Shown here: in pieces, positions 6,841 to 8,089 of the stretch
Layout of the letters: each line of letters starts with the position of its first letter
How positions within the stretch are numbered: position 1 is the first letter of the stretch
Source of the DNA: an uncultured Phycisphaerales bacterium
Lineage (GTDB): Bacteria; Planctomycetota; Phycisphaerae; UBA1845; CAIVHJ01
Direction of reading: 5' to 3'
Assembly (NCBI GenBank): GCA_903905665.1
Contig: CAIVHJ010000152.1
Span: forward strand, 1 to 8,089
DNA length: 8,089 bases
Translations under genes and position numbers: made by a program
The notes under the pieces: model-generated
The model's input: only the letters and a program-made list of their open reading frames with translations
Told to the model about the DNA's origin: nothing
Databases searched by the model: none

Positions 6841-7178
6841 AGACTTTCACTGCGAAACCGTATCAAAATCACCGATATTAAGACCAATTTCGCTCAATTC
6901 AGCGCAATGGCAATTGCGAAGATTTTTCGTGCTCGTCTGAAGCCTTTCTCCTTGCAGTCCAATGCATTGGCTCTCAGCGATATAAACATCGCTATTGTTT
7001 GTGATTTTGACTCCCTCTACAATAATAGACGTAATTTTCGCTGTTTTCAGATCATTTACTTCATTATTTTGATTTTTTCTCACAGAACCGTGTTTGTCGA
7101 TTATTATCTGACGTGTTTTTTGTAAGGGGCACGCAAGTTGTGGTTCTATAGGACGTTATCACCGTTGAGACGGCTGGA
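6841..7178. other. AT-rich non-coding stretch between divergent genes
   Basis: No convincing gene is seen here. The base composition is clearly more AT-rich than the flanking genes. It must hold the promoter of the leftward InlB-repeat gene, but I could not find a -35/-10 pair I would defend. It contains several short dyads: CGCAAT-GGCA-ATTGCG (6903-6918), the palindrome CCAATGCATTGG (6959-6970) and AGCGAT-ATAAAC-ATCGCT (6976-6993). A 78-codon open frame on the minus strand from a GTG at 7083 lacks a ribosome site and looks accidental. Confidence 0.6.
6959..6993. repeat. Two adjacent short dyads in the divergent intergenic region
   Basis: CCAATGCATTGG at 6959-6970 is a perfect 12-base palindrome. 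Five bases later AGCGAT (6976-6981) and ATCGCT (6988-6993) form a second inverted repeat around a 6-base centre. Such sites can be operators for dimeric regulators. They lie about 130-170 bases upstream of the InlB-repeat start and over 180 bases upstream of the rpmE promoter, so which gene they would control is unclear. Confidence 0.35.
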
Positions 7179-7207
7179 TTGAAATGAGAATCCGGGTCGG
7201 ATATAAT
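7179..7207 (+). promoter_or_regulatory. Strong sigma70-type promoter for rpmE-prfA
   Basis: TTGAAA (7179-7184) and a perfect TATAAT (7202-7207) are separated by exactly 17 bases, 11 of 12 consensus matches. Transcription would begin near 7214, giving a leader of about 32 bases before the rpmE start. This is the best promoter in the window and suits a ribosomal protein gene. Confidence 0.85.
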
Positions 7208-7245
7208 ACTTGGTCCTGATTCGAGGCTTATCTCGGGGAGCGACC

Positions 7246-7491
7246 ATGAAAGACGGTATTCATCCAAAGTATATGGATTGCGACGTGGTGTGCGGTTGCG
7301 GATTTACGTTCAAGACCCGCAGCACCAAGCCGAAGATTTCTGTGGAAATCTGTGCCAATTGTCATCCGTTTTATACGGGTCAGCAGAAGTTTGTTGACAC
7401 GGCTGGGCGGGTGGAAAAATTCCAGAAGAAATTCGGCGGGAATTACTTCAAAGCCGCGGAGAAAAAAACAAAAGCCAAAGCCAAGGTTTAA
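7246..7491 (+). CDS. rpmE: 50S ribosomal protein L31, zinc-binding (C+) type
   Basis: An 81-residue L31 of the large ribosomal subunit, beginning MKDGIHPKY. The start at 7246 has GGGGAG 7 bases upstream; an ATG at 7210 in the same frame would add 12 residues that do not belong to the family. Four zinc-ligand cysteines are present at C16, C18, C36 and C39, with a further Cys at 12, so this is the C+ form rather than the zinc-independent one. Family landmarks are TRSTKPK (24-30), CHPFYTGQQKFVDTAGRVEKF (39 onward) and a Lys-rich extension at the end (AEKKTKAKAKV), longer than in E. coli. It is followed by a hairpin and then prfA, a common neighbour pair in bacteria. In bacteria that also have a zinc-free paralogue, C+ L31 can act as a zinc store; nothing in this window shows such a paralogue. 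Confidence 0.97.
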   Translation: MKDGIHPKYMDCDVVCGCGFTFKTRSTKPKISVEICANCHPFYTGQQKFVDTAGRVEKFQKKFGGNYFKAAEKKTKAKAKV

Positions 7492-7502
7492 CGAATCCCT
7501 CC

Positions 7503-7554
7503 AAACCACGATCAACTGACGGGTACCTCCTTCTCGTCTTTAAGATCGTGGTTT
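7503..7554 (+). terminator. Hairpin between rpmE and prfA, terminator or attenuator
   Basis: AAACCACGATC (7503-7513) and GATCGTGGTTT (7544-7554) form a perfect 11-bp stem around a 30-base loop and run into TTGTTT. The T-rich end suggests Rho-independent termination. The large loop and the absence of another promoter before prfA suggest partial read-through or attenuation. The loop contains ACCTCCTT (7525-7532), identical to the anti-Shine-Dalgarno tail of 16S rRNA. Confidence 0.6.
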
Positions 7555-7569
7555 TTGTTTGGTACGAGC

Positions 7570-8089
7570 ATGTCCGACTATGAATTCGACAATGCGCTGC
7601 TGTTGAAGCTCGACGAGTTGGCGGCTCGTCACGATCAATTGCTGGAGCAGATGCGCGACCCCGCCGTGGCGACCCATCCCTCGCGGATCATCGAATTAAA
7701 CAAGGAATACGCGAAGCTCAAGCGAGTGGTTGATCCTTATCGGGCGTACAGAAACGTTTTGCGGGAATTGCACGAGTCCGAAGAGATCATGCGGGACGTG
7801 ACTGCGGATCCGGAATTTCGGCAACTGGCGCAGGACGAAGTTCCTGCGTTGCGGCAGCGAACTGCCCAGGGCGCCGAACAGGTAAAGAAATCGCTCGTCA
7901 GCGGTGACGATGCTGCCATTTCGTCGGTGATTATGGAGATTCGCGCCGGAACCGGTGGAAACGAGGCTTCTCTGTTCGCCGGTGATCTGTTCGATATGTA
8001 CAAGCGATACTGCGATCATAAAGGATTTACGGTCGAGTTGATGTCGTGTTCCGCCGGTGAGGTGGGCGGATTCAAAGAAGTGATCCTGA
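7570..8089 (+). CDS. prfA: Peptide chain release factor 1 (RF1), N-terminal part
   Basis: The first 173 residues of RF1, which reads UAA and UAG stop codons and triggers release of the finished protein; the gene is cut by the window end. Residues 1-110 are the helical N-terminal domain. The highly conserved block at 121-140 reads IMEIRAGTGG and NEASLFAGDL; the E-A-x-LFA form distinguishes RF1 from RF2, which has EAQDWA. The stop-codon-reading motif and the catalytic GGQ lie further on and are not seen. The start at 7570 fits the family length. No clear Shine-Dalgarno sequence precedes it, and the upstream hairpin ends 15 bases before the ATG. It is probably expressed from the rpmE promoter by read-through. 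Confidence 0.95.
   Translation, partial: MSDYEFDNALLLKLDELAARHDQLLEQMRDPAVATHPSRIIELNKEYAKLKRVVDPYRAYRNVLRELHESEEIMRDVTADPEFRQLAQDEVPALRQRTAQGAEQVKKSLVSGDDAAISSVIMEIRAGTGGNEASLFAGDLFDMYKRYCDHKGFTVELMSCSAGEVGGFKEVIL

Noticed and set aside
6847..7083. A 78-codon minus-strand frame starting at GTG in the AT-rich gap
   Set aside because: No Shine-Dalgarno sequence, no family resemblance and no signal peptide; probably accidental.
7228..7515. A 95-codon minus-strand frame with a TTG start and a perfect AAGGAGGT 9 bases upstream
   Set aside because: It lies wholly antisense to rpmE and its sequence is a shadow of it; the ribosome-site match is notable but no other support exists.
1..8089. CRISPR arrays, tRNA or rRNA genes, insertion sequences
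   Set aside because: No regularly spaced repeats, no tRNA or rRNA-like sequence, and no transposase or terminal inverted repeats were seen.

Overview
The window looks like a piece of a planctomycete chromosome, most likely Phycisphaerae-like. This rests on protein style: a large secreted protein with DCNGN-x-IPDECDI calcium-binding motifs, thrombospondin type 3 repeats, an Asn/Gly-rich linker and a Cys-Gly/hydrophobic/Arg C-terminal tail, together with a Cys-type L31 protein of a form I associate with that phylum. The assignment is an inference from memory, not a database result.

Layout, left to right. (1) 1-782, plus strand: the last 38 codons of a probable DNA methyltransferase, then 5 bases later a 219-residue protein with a D-x7-DFK motif, probably its partner restriction endonuclease. 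This edge is AT-richer than the genes beside it and may be horizontally acquired. (2) 783-883: a short gap between convergent genes with no clear terminator. (3) 884-2275, minus strand: a complete HtrA/DegP-type periplasmic serine protease with two PDZ domains. A candidate promoter lies at 2315-2343, and an intrinsic terminator at 2362-2394 separates it from the gene upstream. (4) 2415-6017, minus strand: a 1200-residue secreted M6-family metalloprotease with a long Cys-rich, calcium-binding and Asn/Gly-rich tail. Its candidate promoter has a -10 box exactly framed by a 7-bp inverted repeat. (5) 6239-6826, minus strand: a 195-residue secreted protein with one InlB B-repeat-like domain and the same kind of C-terminal tail. 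(6) 6827-7178: an AT-rich stretch without a convincing gene, holding several short dyads. (7) 7179-8089, plus strand: a strong sigma70-type promoter, rpmE (ribosomal protein L31), a hairpin, and the first 173 codons of prfA (release factor 1), which runs off the window.

How the parts fit. rpmE-prfA is an ordinary translation pair. The M6 protease and the InlB-repeat protein look like two clients of one C-terminal sorting or anchoring pathway, and HtrA next door would be a natural envelope quality-control protease; the sorting enzyme itself is not in the window. The restriction-modification pair is unrelated to these genes. The signals most worth following are the shared Cys-Gly-x-Gly tail, the dyad-framed promoter of the M6 gene and the unassigned restriction enzyme.
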